A stretch of 60,000 bases of DNA, taken from the NCBI RefSeq assembly GCF_032854445.1, contig NC_088295.1:50147385-50207384 (forward strand). The letters are read 5' to 3'. The stretch is from Liolophura sinensis. Its lineage: Eukaryota > Mollusca > Polyplacophora > Chitonida > Chitonidae. A program made the translations under genes and the position numbers. The notes beneath the pieces are model-generated. The model was given only the letters and a program-made list of their open reading frames with translations. It made no database searches and was not told the DNA's origin. Positions 1 to 44,500 of the stretch are shown piece after piece. Position 1 is the first letter of the stretch; every line of letters begins with the position of its first letter.

Positions 1-31402
<31,402 letters not shown>

Positions 31403-31788
31403 TATGAGGAAGCTGCAGGATAAAATAAGCGAATTAAGCAATAAGCAGAAGCAACAGTAAGCAAAAAATAGCAAAGCAATGCATAATAAATCAGCCAACA
31501 GAAGCAAATAACGTTGCACATGTTAAGCAAAGCAGAGGGAAAATATCTGTTTGTTACACCCAAATTAACAAAGGTTTGGCTTCTGCAAAGTGTTGTGTCA
31601 AAAATGCATCGCCTAACAGAACAATGTCAACTTTTTTTTTTTAAGACATTAAACTGCAAACCGGATTTTTTTGACTCCTGACAAAGACAGAAACAAAAAA
31701 AATATTAAAAATTTTAATTTCTAAGAAAAAATATGTTTGTGTTATTATCAATAAGACGGATATTAATACTATGACTCAGATGTATTCA

Positions 31789-32055
31789 AGGGGCCTCCGT
31801 GGCTCAGTTAGTTAGCGCGCAAGTGGAGCGTAATGACCCAGGATCCTCGCACCAATATGGTCGCTGTGACTTCGAGTCCAGCTCATGCTGGCTTCCTCTC
31901 CGGCTGTAAGTGGCCAGGTCTGTCAGCAACCTGTGGATGGTTGTGGGTTTCCCCTGGGCTGTGCCCGGTTTCCTCCCACCATAATGTTGGCTGCCATCGT
32001 ATAAGTGAAATATTCTTGAGTACAGCATAAAACACCAAACAAACAAACAAACAAA
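31789..32055 (+). mobile_element. tRNA-derived SINE (family A), full length with target-site duplication
   Basis: Starts GGGGCCTCCGTGGCTCAGTT (tRNA-like A box TGGCTCAGTTAGTTAGCGCG), B-box-like GACTTCGAGTCC, the central body, GAAATATTCTTGAGTACAGC and a (CAAA)n tail. CAGATGTATTCA flanks both sides (31777-31788 and 32056-32067), a 12-bp target-site duplication indicating a fairly recent LINE-mediated insertion. Confidence 0.96.
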
Positions 32056-32306
32056 CAGATGTATTCACTTAGCAATGTGGGATATCTCCAAACAATAAAA
32101 ATGTATTTTTGAGTGTTTCATATCTGAAGAACAACAGTATGTGTATAAAAATGTTAAGTAAAGTACCTTATAGGTACTAAGTACTAATTGTGTACACCCA
32201 CTTCAGTTATTCACAGTCAAACAGGCTTAAAGCAAGCTTAACAACAAAAGTAATCTGTGAAAACTATGTCATCCTTCAGAAAGAAGAATATACAAACTAA
32301 AATCTA

Positions 32307-32643
32307 GTGCACACGGACAACATTTTATGTCGAAAATCAGATTTTCTGATCCCAGTATCAAATGATCTGGAATATCATTTACCTGCACATGAGTAACATT
32401 TGCTGTCCATTTTTGAAGATTCCAACGGCGAAAGACGGTCACTTGATACATTCAAGGTCATGTGACCCCAAAAAGTTGCCAGTTTCCACTTTGCATGTAC
32501 TCACATGACATTTCCACAGATGCTGATTGGTTGATGTAGATGACAACGATGTCACACTATCCAGATTGTTGCAGTTATCCACACACAAGTAAATTTCAAG
32601 GAGTAAAATCTTGTTTTCGACAACAAATGTTGTCCATATGCAC
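32307..32643. mobile_element. 337-bp element with long terminal inverted repeats
   Basis: Left end GTGCACACGGACAACATTTT, continuing ATGTCGAAAATCAGATTTT. The reverse complement of the right end reads GTGCATATGGACAACATTTG, continuing TTGTCGAAAACAAGATTTT. That is about 39 bp of inverted repeat with few mismatches. Interior non-coding, no transposase. Target-site duplication not obvious. MITE-like by structure, unrelated to family B. Confidence 0.8.
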
Positions 32644-35440
32644 GGGGTTTGTGTAACATATTGTGCTGGGAAGCGGAGCTCTTCCGCATTACTTTTCAAG
32701 ACAATAGAATGGCACAAGATCATGCAGGATGTAAATTAGGTTTTATGTATTCTTGTGCACAGTGAAAAAACATAATAACCCTTGTAAAACGGAAAAGAAA
32801 AATAATACACTTCTTGAATATGAAACCCAGTATTAATAGAAACAATACATTTCAGCTCCAACAAGTATAGGAAAGAACTGAGAGGGTGGGAAATGCTGAG
32901 ATTATTCCTAGCTGACAGTACACTTTTATTACCTAGTAAATTACCAGTATTAACGATTTGAGACTTCCCTGGCCCCTTCTGCATACATGGGGGCTGAAGA
33001 GGTTAATACATAACAGTTTGACCAGTCAGGGCTAAGTACTGATGCCTGTGGAAACTGCAGCTGTCAACAACTATGATATAAGACACAGCACACAGGTCTA
33101 CTATTGAACTTCATGCCAAAGGTGACCTTCAGGTTAAGCCTGGACAGTGAATGAAACATATGTGCTTACCACACCTGTAACAGTTAGGGTATATGGCAAT
33201 TAACCTGTTTCCACATTGCTGACATATGTTACATGTTCTCATCTGGAAAGTTACTTGGTCTAGAAGTTTTACACTTGTAATATGGTAAAAATACAGATTA
33301 GAACAGCTTGGGAAATCTGTTCACTTCCATTACAAACATTTTCAAGTAACTTTGAAAATTACTATATTTTTTTTTTATTTCAAAATTTGGTAATATACTA
33401 CAAGTGCATGATTTTGTTCCCTTTTCAAATTGTTGGTGGGGAGGGGGTTGCTGGGCGGGGAAAGACAGGAGGGGCAAGGATGGGAGGGGGTGGTAACTTC
33501 AGTAACATCTTCAGCTTTATATGTTCTTACGAGTATATTACTGTCAATGATGAAAAAGTTTCACTCTGACAAAACAATTACAACAATTAATAAAGTCATG
33601 AATCTAATCAATAGTAAAGACAATTTGATCTTTATCATTCAGATTAGGAACAATATGATTTCTTAAAACCCACTATCACATCAAATCTTCGTCATAAATG
33701 TATTTAATTGCCCTTGATAAGAAACGTGCATGTTTCATGTAATTACTGGTAATCACCATCATTTAATTCAATTAAACAGTATTATGTATTCAGTATTTTT
33801 GTGCATCATGAATAGGAGACGAATCAGTGCAATCTCTTTAGGAATGATATATGATAACATTAACTTACCTAAATGAGGTTTACGATGATGTAACTGAAAA
33901 GTGACTGTGTGTATGACATTATGCTATGTACATTTTGAAGATATCATCTTATTGGATTTGTGGTTCAAAAATACACGAAATAAATAGTTGATGTTAAGTT
34001 ATCACAAACATTCCATACAAAGAAAAAAAAAAAGCTGATCTCACAACACTCAGATTGTTTACATATTACTTACAGTCAGAATGCTCTCGCATGAATCATA
34101 CAACTGTTTACAGCGCCAGATCTTTGGGCCACATAAAGACCGGCCACAATATTAGCAAGATTACTAACATTTTGATTCCACATCATGTCACAGTGATATC
34201 CCCCATGAAAACGATTGTTCTTTATTTCAGTATTAATATAAAGTGATGTTTTATTTCACACCTTATGATAACCTTAACAATGTTCATTTTAATATTCTGC
34301 TGGATTTCTATAATGCTACATGATAAATATTGTAATCATTTAAGACCAAATGGACATTTAAAATCTGAAATTGTATCAATTCACATCATCAGCTCTCATC
34401 ATCAGCTGCAGGCAAAAGAACCATGGCACAGGGCTACAAGGTCTTGAAAAAAAAATGCTTCCTGCCTTTATATAGCTGATATGGTACATCTGGCATATTG
34501 TATCCCAGGGCACATTTTCAAGTTGTGCAAGGGAATATTTTACGTGAACAGGTAGGTGTTGGTGTTGATGACAGGTGATGAGTGAGTGAGATAACAGTTT
34601 ACTTTAGGCTGAATTCAAAGTAACTTTCAAAGTTAAAACTACAAAACAACATTTTACGAAATCCAAAGTACTGTTGAGATTTTGCCACTTATAGTTTAAA
34701 ACTGAACTGGGACAGTAAATAATGGCCAGATTTGCCCGATTCAAAGTGGCTGAATATAATATAATAATTTTTCTGGGCATGTATCTTTGTAGGTTATATC
34801 CTGGATGAACTGTTAACTCTTGATACATCTTTACTTATAGGCTACTTATTCAGGCAGGTCTGAGTTCTTCATAGACTCACGCTAAAATGGATAATGACAT
34901 AAGCTGTGCAGGGACTTTAACAGCATTGTTTACAAGATCCTGCATGGCCAGCATATCCCTGGGTATGCTAATTTGTTTTCGAGGTTAACTGAAAACAAGT
35001 TATCATACAGTAAACAGGCTAGCCACGCTCTTCAAAATGAGATAGACTGTAGATCTGCGGGATGCATGCAGCAAGTAAAGCAGACGATGCCAGTGCATCA
35101 CCAAAGCTAGTGGTCAACGCCTCCTGAAATAAAGCAATCTAACACTGTTGTAATCAGAGATACCTTACCCAACAAAAGTAAACGCATCCTAGAGAAATAA
35201 AGTTCGAGTTTGTAGACAACCTTCGACGCACATATCAACTCGTCAATTGTGGGCAACTGCCACTGTTTCGTATCTAAACTTTCAAAAATATTCCTTAATA
35301 TACATAAATGTTCGCTAAACTTAACATTCTACCATAATTTTTATTCTACTTGACTATTTTGTTTCGATAATAACTCTGATTTTCTTTTAATTGCGCTAAA
35401 ATAAATGAGCAAATGTGGCTTAGCCACGCAAACGCTCTCC

Positions 35441-35574
35441 TGCCTCAGGGTATTTTCGTGTCAAGGGCAAAACCGTGACCTTAGACATACAATTTAAAGG
35501 CAGCTCAGCTGACACAGAAAAAACTGCCGACAACAGGCGCTGTGTGGAGATCATTTAATGCTGGCCCCTCAACC
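35441..35574 (+). promoter_or_regulatory. HGD: HGD upstream region and candidate TATA-like site
   Basis: AATTTAAA at 35491-35498 lies about 80 bp before the start codon and could serve as a TATA-like element with transcription starting near 35520-35530. The start codon context is AACCATGG (A at -3, G at +4). Inferred from position only. Confidence 0.3.
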
Positions 35575-35592
35575 ATGGCAGGTGACTTGAAG
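35575..35592 (+). CDS. HGD: HGD exon 1
   Basis: Only 18 coding bases, MAGDLK, ending AAG|GTACGT in phase 0. Confidence 0.88.
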
Positions 35593-38500
35593 GTACGTTG
35601 GACTTGTGCACTTTATGTTACCTCTGTTGTCAGTTAAGTTTTCTTAAATGATATGTCGTAAGCTATTTAAATATTAGTTGACCCAATAATCAGGAATGGT
35701 ATTTGCCTAAGATTGTTCTGAAATTCTCCTTAAGAAACACTCAAACGTCTCGCGTACTTTGACGCCGCATCGTTTTCAGCATTTACAGCTGTCTTGGGAA
35801 AGGCTCTACCAGACATAACTCCTTACAGATACATTCGCAAACACTTGATCACACCTATTCATTAGATATTTTATTTTCATCACTTTTTGATATTGCATGA
35901 AAATCATACTTGCATTTGCCATTAATTCACAGAGTGAATTAATTCCTCTGTATTTTGATAGAGCATCTGTGACCTAGAATAAGGATGACATTGTTTGACA
36001 TTGGGGGTGTGTTGACGTTGCATTAATTTGATTGGTTGATATCCATGGTACAGAGTTCAAACCATGGTAACAGCTGAATTGTACCCATCTAGCTGGATTT
36101 TAAAAAATCAAAGACTGCTTTGATGATTTTTTCAAAATTGCAGATATAATATTTGCCTACAACTTTTTTTGATGAATGTCAATTGAAAATTGAATTGTGC
36201 ACCTACACTAACGTTTCAGAGATTTTTTGGGCACATAATATATTCTAATTTATATACATATATGTATGTGTGTGTAATTTTGTAGGGAAGAAAAAAGAAA
36301 TTTTACTTACTCGATGTACTATAATATTATGTACATGTAGGCGCTATGGATTTTTGCATATGTTCACAGAAATCTCTAACAATAGTAAAGTGAAACCCCA
36401 TATATACAGTACCAGCAATATGCTACAGTGTCTAAGTCGGGAGTGGCTTTTCATGCATTATTCCGCAAGATATGCACTGGTGTTTCATCATAAACATGAA
36501 TTTGAATTAAAATTTTGGAGTCACATCAGAAATCTGTCTGGCAGAGACAAGCCAATAATTAGTGCAAGTACCACATTCTAAAGTACATGCGTCAAACCTC
36601 CAGAATCAAAGAAGTATCTTGCAGTTAAACGTAATGTATAGTTGGGTGTACTAGTAGTAATAATTAAAGGAACTTTTTCTGATCTTTTGTTTTGCAGTAT
36701 ATGTCTGGATTTGGCAATGAGTTTGCATCAGAAGATCCCAGGTGTCCAGGCTCTCTCCCTGAGGGACAGGTAAGGCATTTTTTTAAAATTTATTTATTTA
36801 TTTATTTAATTTTTTTTTTTTTTTTGGTTGCTGTAACCGCAAATGTTTATGTGTCAGCTGTCTGATTTATGGGTAGAGGAAAACACTTATCAGGTACTTG
36901 AAAAAATAACTGGATTCAAGCATTTAACTTGTTTTACAGTCAGAATGCGCAGGTAGACATAATTTCACTGTTATATGTACATTAGCATTAAACTGTGCAT
37001 GTCCATGGATTCTTTGTGTTAATGTGCATGTAATCTTGTTTGCTATGGGTCATGTTGGAGGAGCCTATTAGTGATGCTTAAATCTTGAAGATGAAAATTA
37101 AATTATGTCCATAGTTATTGTACGAGTTTGGCTGCCCATAGATGCTAAGTGTATCAAATTGGCTGTGGTTACTTATATTGTTTTCTTTATGTTGTAAATG
37201 TATGTTTGATTTTAGAATAACCCTCAAAGGTGCCCATACGGCCTTTATGCAGAACAATTGTCTGGAACAGCCTTCACTTGCCCAAGAGAGACGAATCAAA
37301 GAAGGTAAGTTTTGGAGGTAAATTCATATAGCTTTTGACCAATAAAGTTAGAAGGGAAACAGTAAACCATCTCTAGCTTTCATCTATATAACTGACAATA
37401 GCATTCTGTGGCTCTCATAAGCTTTCATCTACAAAACTCAACTGTAACTGTCTCTGTAAATGAGTGAATTATATGCAGTGACTTACACACTTCATTAACC
37501 ATTCTAGAAGACAATAACCTGTTTTAACAGGTCATCTCGTATGCTCATTTAACAGGCAACAGGTCATCTCATATGCTCATACACTATAAGTAACATACCA
37601 AAATAGACACAGTTGATTATCTTAGTATTGACATTATAATCAGTAATAAGAGACTTAAAACTGAAACTGCATTGTCTCCCCTGTTAGTGACAATATAACA
37701 GATTACTCACAGCTAGTATTTATAGTAATTTTTAGTAGCTAGTAGTTTTTGCAGGGTTTCAGGATTAGAGAAGCACTGAAACAGCCAAAAACAGAGAAAT
37801 CAACAATGAACTATCCGCAAATACAATGTACTTTATCAGTACTCTCATCACTGTGTAAAGCATATTATTTGTGTATGCTGAAATGAAGTGTCTGTGCTCT
37901 TCCATGGAATTATAAATAGACACACTTTGTTTCTCACACCTATTATGCAGTTGGCTGTACCGAATTCGACCATCGGCCATCCATCAGCCATTCAAGCCAC
38001 TGGAGAAGGGTGGTCTAACAGATGACTGGGATAGTGTGGAACCTAACCCTAATCAGGTCAGCAGTGCGGACTAGGGCATCTAACAGTGATCATCTTAAGT
38101 TTCAGTTATTTATTTAAATATGATGTTTTAATTCCAAACTCAAAAGTTTACACATTCGTCTGATAGTCTTATACATGTATATTAACTCCCCCCACTGATA
38201 GATATGTGGTGACTTTTTCAATTTTCAATGAACATTTAGATATATATAACTGTTATTCCAAGATTAAAAATGATTTGAAAAATGGTTGCAGAATTCTCCT
38301 TTTACATGTAACTGCTACCTCTGGGCCATATCTAGGAAAAAGTTGAAGGTTCTGATGCCAAAATTTAAAAACAGCAAAATTATGATTGTTCATAGCACCT
38401 GAATAAAAGAAATTAATATTAAAAAAATCTTTAAAAAGTGTTATTGGTAAACAGTCATATTTTCATTAAAAGTGCATGATTATCTTGTGTGCTTAACAGT

Positions 38501-41500
38501 TTGAACCCAAACTCGAAAACTAAAATGGTTTTAGATGTTGCCCTGTACTTTGTGGGTTGTGTTGTTTTCCTTGGATTTGCTGCACAGCGAGGTGTATGTT
38601 TAATTAGATAGGAAATCACACAGTTTGTACATTTCTGCGTTACGTGTCAATGTTTTTGATACCCTGACGTATAATTGCTTATATTATCTTGCAAGTATTC
38701 ATTTCAGCTGAGATGGCATCCGTTCAAAATTACTCCTCAAATGGAGAAAACCGTGGATTTTGTGGAGGTATGGACTTTCATGTATACATCTGCATTTAGG
38801 TAACTAATGAGATGTTATAGGTTTATATGCAAAAAAAGATGCATGTTCATGCAATAAACGTGAAAGTATCATGTTACAGCTTTTAACTTGTATGGAAAAG
38901 TGTGGGTTGTAAGAACTATGTTCTCAGACAACTGAAGTATTATGGAGTCAAGCCTTTGGAGAATTAATCCAGTGCCGTTTGTGTCCTCCTCACGTCGAAT
39001 TTTACAAATTTAGTACCTGTTTTTTCTTACATACATACAGATAATCCTTCCTTCATATACTAATTAGATATTTCATTTGGTATTAAAGGGATGCAACAAC
39101 ATTTTATGCTTTTCCATGCGTGGAAATAAGAGATAAAGCACTAATCTGTTAATGTATAGAAAGAATGTTGAAATTTTATCAATGAAATTGTAAGAGAAGA
39201 TAGCAATGTAGACAATACACTGTAAAAGGAAAAAATATATTTTTGAAAAAATATTGCATGACCTAAACTCATGGAAGCTGTTTAAGTTTTCTCTTGTTTT
39301 AATTTTATGTGGGAAAGACAGATAAATAGAATCATTATAAAATGCACCACAAAGAAATCATGTTTTTAACCTCACCTCTGCAAATATTGCAAAAATGTGC
39401 TATTTAAATTGTGACTATGTCTAGGTGCCTTGAACACACAAAGCCACTTTTTTGTAGTCTTGAAATTCTGCCCTTATCTGAATTGAACATTTTTTCTACT
39501 AATATGATATTGCCCCCTGAAGTATTACCACCTAACTTAAATAATTACATTATTAAAAACATTGACATACATCACTATGGCACAACACGTTGGCCATTAG
39601 ATCTGTATCGAACCTCCTTTAAAAGTAATTTGTCCTATCGTTCACTTAAAGTAGCTGGCCCTCAGGAATGGAACAAACTCCCTTCATACTTATGCAATAT
39701 TCAGTCAATTTCCTTACTCAGATCCAAACTGAAATCGTACATGCTGCAGCACTTATTCTCCGTTTAGTCTAATACACAATAATATACTTGATAGTCGTTA
39801 CTGTAAGCACCTGTATATGTTATTTACTTATTTACTTTTTTTCACAGGAACAGATAATCTCGATGTTTATAATCACCATTGTTTACATGCTTGTATTATA
39901 TACAAATTGTGTGTTAATGGAATAGAGCAAGCTCCGTGGAGCTTTATTCCCGCCAGCATGTTTCAGTATGTTATATGAATCTTATGTTTTGTATATTATA
40001 TTGGTGAATAAACAAACAAATAAACAAAACAAACAAACAATTTGTGGTATTCATGAAACATTAACACCTTTGAAATGCCTTTCACCTTTTCTTGTCTCGT
40101 TGAAGGTGTTAATGTGTATCATCTACTTCTTCCCACCTTAAAACCATGTGTGCTTGCTTGTATGATTGTTCACTTATGTAGACGGCCAAAAATCGTCAGT
40201 TTAAAAATGAATGTTGTGTATGTTTCATGTGGAAAACTGGTGGATACTCCATTGTAAACAAAACTCCCTCACACAATGAACTCACCCATGAAGAAATGCT
40301 TAACCACACAGAACAATTACTGTATAAACAACGTAGACAATGAGGACTTTTTTGGCACAAAATCTACATGTGCATTTAGGTGTGCGTAGAATATAGGATG
40401 GGGAATTTGTGGATTTTACTGCTTTCACCGTTAGTGGGGCATTGGTAATACATTGTAATAGTTAAACGGTGGACGTGGCCATTTGTCTAGTGTTCGCTGA
40501 AGACCACCTGTCTTCTAACAATATGGTGTGTACAATTACGTCACAGGTGGGAAAGTTTGTTAGTATCTTACAAAATGTGGGTGGTTTCCCCCCCCCTGGG
40601 CACTCTGGTTTCCTCCATCCATAAAATCAACCACCATCATACATTAAGTGAAAAATTCCTGAATATCATGTATGGCATTTAACAATAAATCAAATAAAAA
40701 AATAAATAGGTTTCAATAGCATGTACATTGATGAAGCAGCATTTACTCCAGATAAGGGCATGTAATTACAGGGGGCGTGGTCTCCAGTGTGAATACATAG
40801 TTGTGAATGCATACATGTATACCTTATCATGTTTGTTAATTATGTGAATAACTGTAATACATTGTGTTTTGACATATTGAGATAAATAGGTAATTGTTAT
40901 CTTTTCATTGTATTGTCAGGGTCTACACACAATCTGTGGGGCGGGGGACTCCAGGAGCAGGAGTGGGATAGCCATTCATATTTACACTTGCAACACACCA
41001 ATGGAGGATAGGTAAGATCATTTTGAATCTACTGACTCAAAAGATTTACGATAAATAACACTGCTTAACAGTTTTTTAAATCCTCAAAAAACAAAATTTT
41101 CATCAGTTTCCATAAATTTTTCCTGATGTGACGTTTCCATATATCCCTCCAAAACTAACAACTAATGGGGGCCTCTGTGACTCAGTTTGTTTGTGCGATA
41201 GCACAGTGTAATGACCCAGGAGCCTCTCACCAATGCGGTCGCTGTGAGTTCAGCTCATGGCTTCCTCTCTGGCCGTAAGTGGATAGGTCTGTGAGCAACC
41301 TGCGGATGGTCGTGGGTGTCCCCCTGGGGTTTGCCTGGTTTCCACCCATCATAATGCTGGCCTGCGTCATATATTTAAAATATTCTTGAATATGGCATAG
41401 AACACCAGTCAAATAAATAAAAAACAACTGATGTATTTTTACAATTTAAGGCAATCAGTTCAGACTATCTTGATCCTTATTATTTAAGCCTGCTTCTATG

Positions 41501-44500
41501 GCATACAGGTCTTGATACTGGAGTAGCACTTTTATGTCAGTGTTTTGTAAAACCATACATGTGCAAGTGCTTCCCTGAAATACAACTTTATATTTGTGAA
41601 TAAATGTCTTCTGATTGATCTACCCAAAATTATATTTGGACGTAATGTTGCTACTTTACTTTCAAAGGATGTAAAAATAATGTGTCTAATTTAATACTCA
41701 TTCTTGTCATTTTCAGATGTTTCTACAACTCAGATGGAGATTTCTTAATAGGTAAGTGCGTTGACTGTACATTGCTTAAAGTTTAAGCTTTTTCAGATGG
41801 CAAATTTTGCTTGATTTCAAGTGACTCAAGCACCTTAGAGTGCCACTAAAAACTTTTTTTTGTGAAGATATAATAATTTCTTATCAGAAAATCTAAGCTG
41901 TTGCCGTGAATTAGTATTCACAGGCCTAATATGCATTATATGCCATTGAAAGGGCATTTTGCATACCAAGTTGACTGGCCCCGATAGCTCAGCCGGTAGA
42001 GCATCTGCGTTGGGGGCTGTAGATCCAGGGTCTATCCTCGGACGGGTCACACCTGAGATCTTAAAAGAGGAAGTTGTAGCTTCCTCGCTTGGAGTTCAGC
42101 ATTAAGGAGATAGTGCAACAACTGGTTGACCCGTATCAGTATAATGCCTTGGGCGGGGCGACTTACTTGTCTTCAGTAAGTGGTCTCAGTGAAGCAGCAC
42201 TATATAAAAGAGCAACAAGGAGGCACATTTCATGCACTCTAAGGGATTCCTTTGCCATCATGTGACTAAAAAAATTGTTAAGTACAATGTTAAAGGCCAA
42301 GCACTCACTCATTTATGTACCAAATTTTATGTGAAATACAGTAATTTTTATGTTTTCACTTAGGTTTGCTTTTAGTGAATAATTGTAGTCATGGTACAGG
42401 GAATACAGTTTGTGTATAGGTATATGCACCTTTGATTATTCATCACTTTAGGTCTGTGAATGTATATGTTTGGCCTGAAACCAGTGGTCTATTTGATCTG
42501 GACATTTTATTTTAAGATTCCTGTGAAGGTCATATGTGACCCTACCTGAAAAATCAACTTAGTCTTGGAAATCGTGGGAATTGTGCTTATAGACTGCATT
42601 TAAAGTTTACATTACTGTTTGAATTTATTGAGGATTTCGGGTATTGCAATTCTCATGTGTAACAGGAGCTGTTAGGTGATAGTGTTGTATACAAACATGT
42701 ACTAACCCAGAACCCTACTTACTGACATACATGTACATGTTTACCAGAGTTTTTCTGTATTCTCTGTTTAGTTTACTCTCTTAAGTCGAAAGTAAATCGA
42801 ATTTTGATTCCCAGCATCTGGGTCCAATTCCACTTACATGTCGTGCTTATAGGCTGAAAGTCAACTGAAATATATGTAATTAACACATTAATCCGAACTG
42901 ATTAATGGAAAGAGTAACAGATTCTAGTTATACATTTATGTTGTAAATATACAGTTTTTGGCATACAGAAACCTCTTTTTCATAAAGAATATGTTGTTCA
43001 CACTCTTCATGATATATCTAGTGTGAATAGGCCCTGAATTCCTCACAAATAATAAAGTCAGCCTCTTGGCAGATGTCTTGACAGGCTGGTTATGTATAAG
43101 TTATGAATATTAATGAAGACCATACAACCCCTTTGACCAATAAAATTGTACTTTTTTCTTTATCTTCATTGGCTAACATTGATAATTATACTATGTCAGG
43201 AAATCAAGTGTATTTCTTTAAAGTTTTATAGGCTGGCTAAGACAACTCATTGCATGCTGTATAGTGTATGGTATATTTGAAAATTCATTCATAAGTTAAA
43301 ACCTGTATTGACTGTAATTCTTCAATCTTTTCACATGTTTGCAAGATGTTTATTCAAGCATATTCTGATATTCTGAGTAGACTGATAAAATTATATTTTT
43401 TGAGAAGTTCTGAAATTTGGCCAATCCAATCAATAGAGTTTTGTTTCCAGTCAAATTATAAGTGTGCATAAAATGCACTGAAAGTTGCTTTTTCATATCT
43501 GCAAAGGTTGAGGAATTGTTGTAATACATATGTATCTAGTCCTGTCACTTTGGAAATTTCTAAATAAAATTTGGCTGCTTAATTTGGCCATTGTTTTTTA
43601 AATAACATATTTCTGGTACAGTACAGTGTAGTTAATATACATGTACTTTTATGTATTGACGTGGATAATTTGGCAACATTTGATGTCCCTCCATGGCCTT
43701 GTTGACCAACATAGCAGCTGATTGGTTCCACACTGTATGAGGTTGCAGGGTTAGTTGGTTCACAGCTTTTACCAAGGACAGATGTTCATCTGGAAGCTGG
43801 ATGATTTCCCTTGATTACAGGGAGGATACTGTAATTCTTATAATTTTGGGGACATCTTGTTTTTTTCAATATGTATGCAATTGTTCCAGGAAAACACAGG
43901 TTAGTAAATGTACACCTAGTGACACAACATACAGATATAGCTGTACTTTTTATAAACTCCACTTCTAACTTTTACTCTTAGATTCAAGGGAAATTCTGTT
44001 TTGGCAAGGTTTTTGATAATGAGTACATTCTAAACTGTCACATACACAGTGAGTGAATGTCACTATAACACATGGGGTGGGGTGGATAAGTCAACTAGTG
44101 ATCATTGTCAGGTTAAATCTGTGCAAATCAGGTGCAAATTATGTTTTTTGAGATTTTTGTGGATGGCTAAAGGCTGTCTTTTTTTGTGTTGACAATTTTT
44201 CCCCCTTGTCTTTTTCTTTTTCCCTTTTTACCACCTTTTTTGTCTTTCACTTCACTTCAGTATAACTACCCGTGCTCAGTCCAATCTAGAATGTAGATCC
44301 TTTTCCCTTTTTACCACCTTTGTTGTCTTTCTCTTCACTTCAGTACAACTACATGTGCTCAATTCAGTCAAGAAAATTTAAATATCAAACAAATACCATT
44401 GAAAAGGGTATGCATTTCCACTCGTGTACATGCCATAAAAAAATTGTAATATGTACCTCAAGTTGATAAATTATAAAGAAATTCAGCTTCAAAATCCGCT

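Larger units (their letters stand above)
31413..35440. other. Intergenic region between ASK and HGD
   Basis: Holds one full-length SINE (31789-32055) and one long inverted-repeat element (32307-32643). 32644-35440 is AT-rich with a short G-rich tract (33434-33492) and no gene I can support. ASK 5' UTR exons, if any, should be here. Confidence 0.7.

Noticed and set aside
32439-32723. 94-codon minus frame overlapping the long inverted-repeat element
   Set aside because: Most of it is the interior and right end of the element, with no transposase motifs.
36270-36581. 103-codon plus-strand open frame in HGD intron 1
   Set aside because: No recognisable domain, no splice context, and the length is expected by chance in a window this size.
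41974-42045. Possible functional tRNA gene
   Set aside because: A box is good, but the B box is degraded, the acceptor stem cannot form, and SINE body sequence follows directly.
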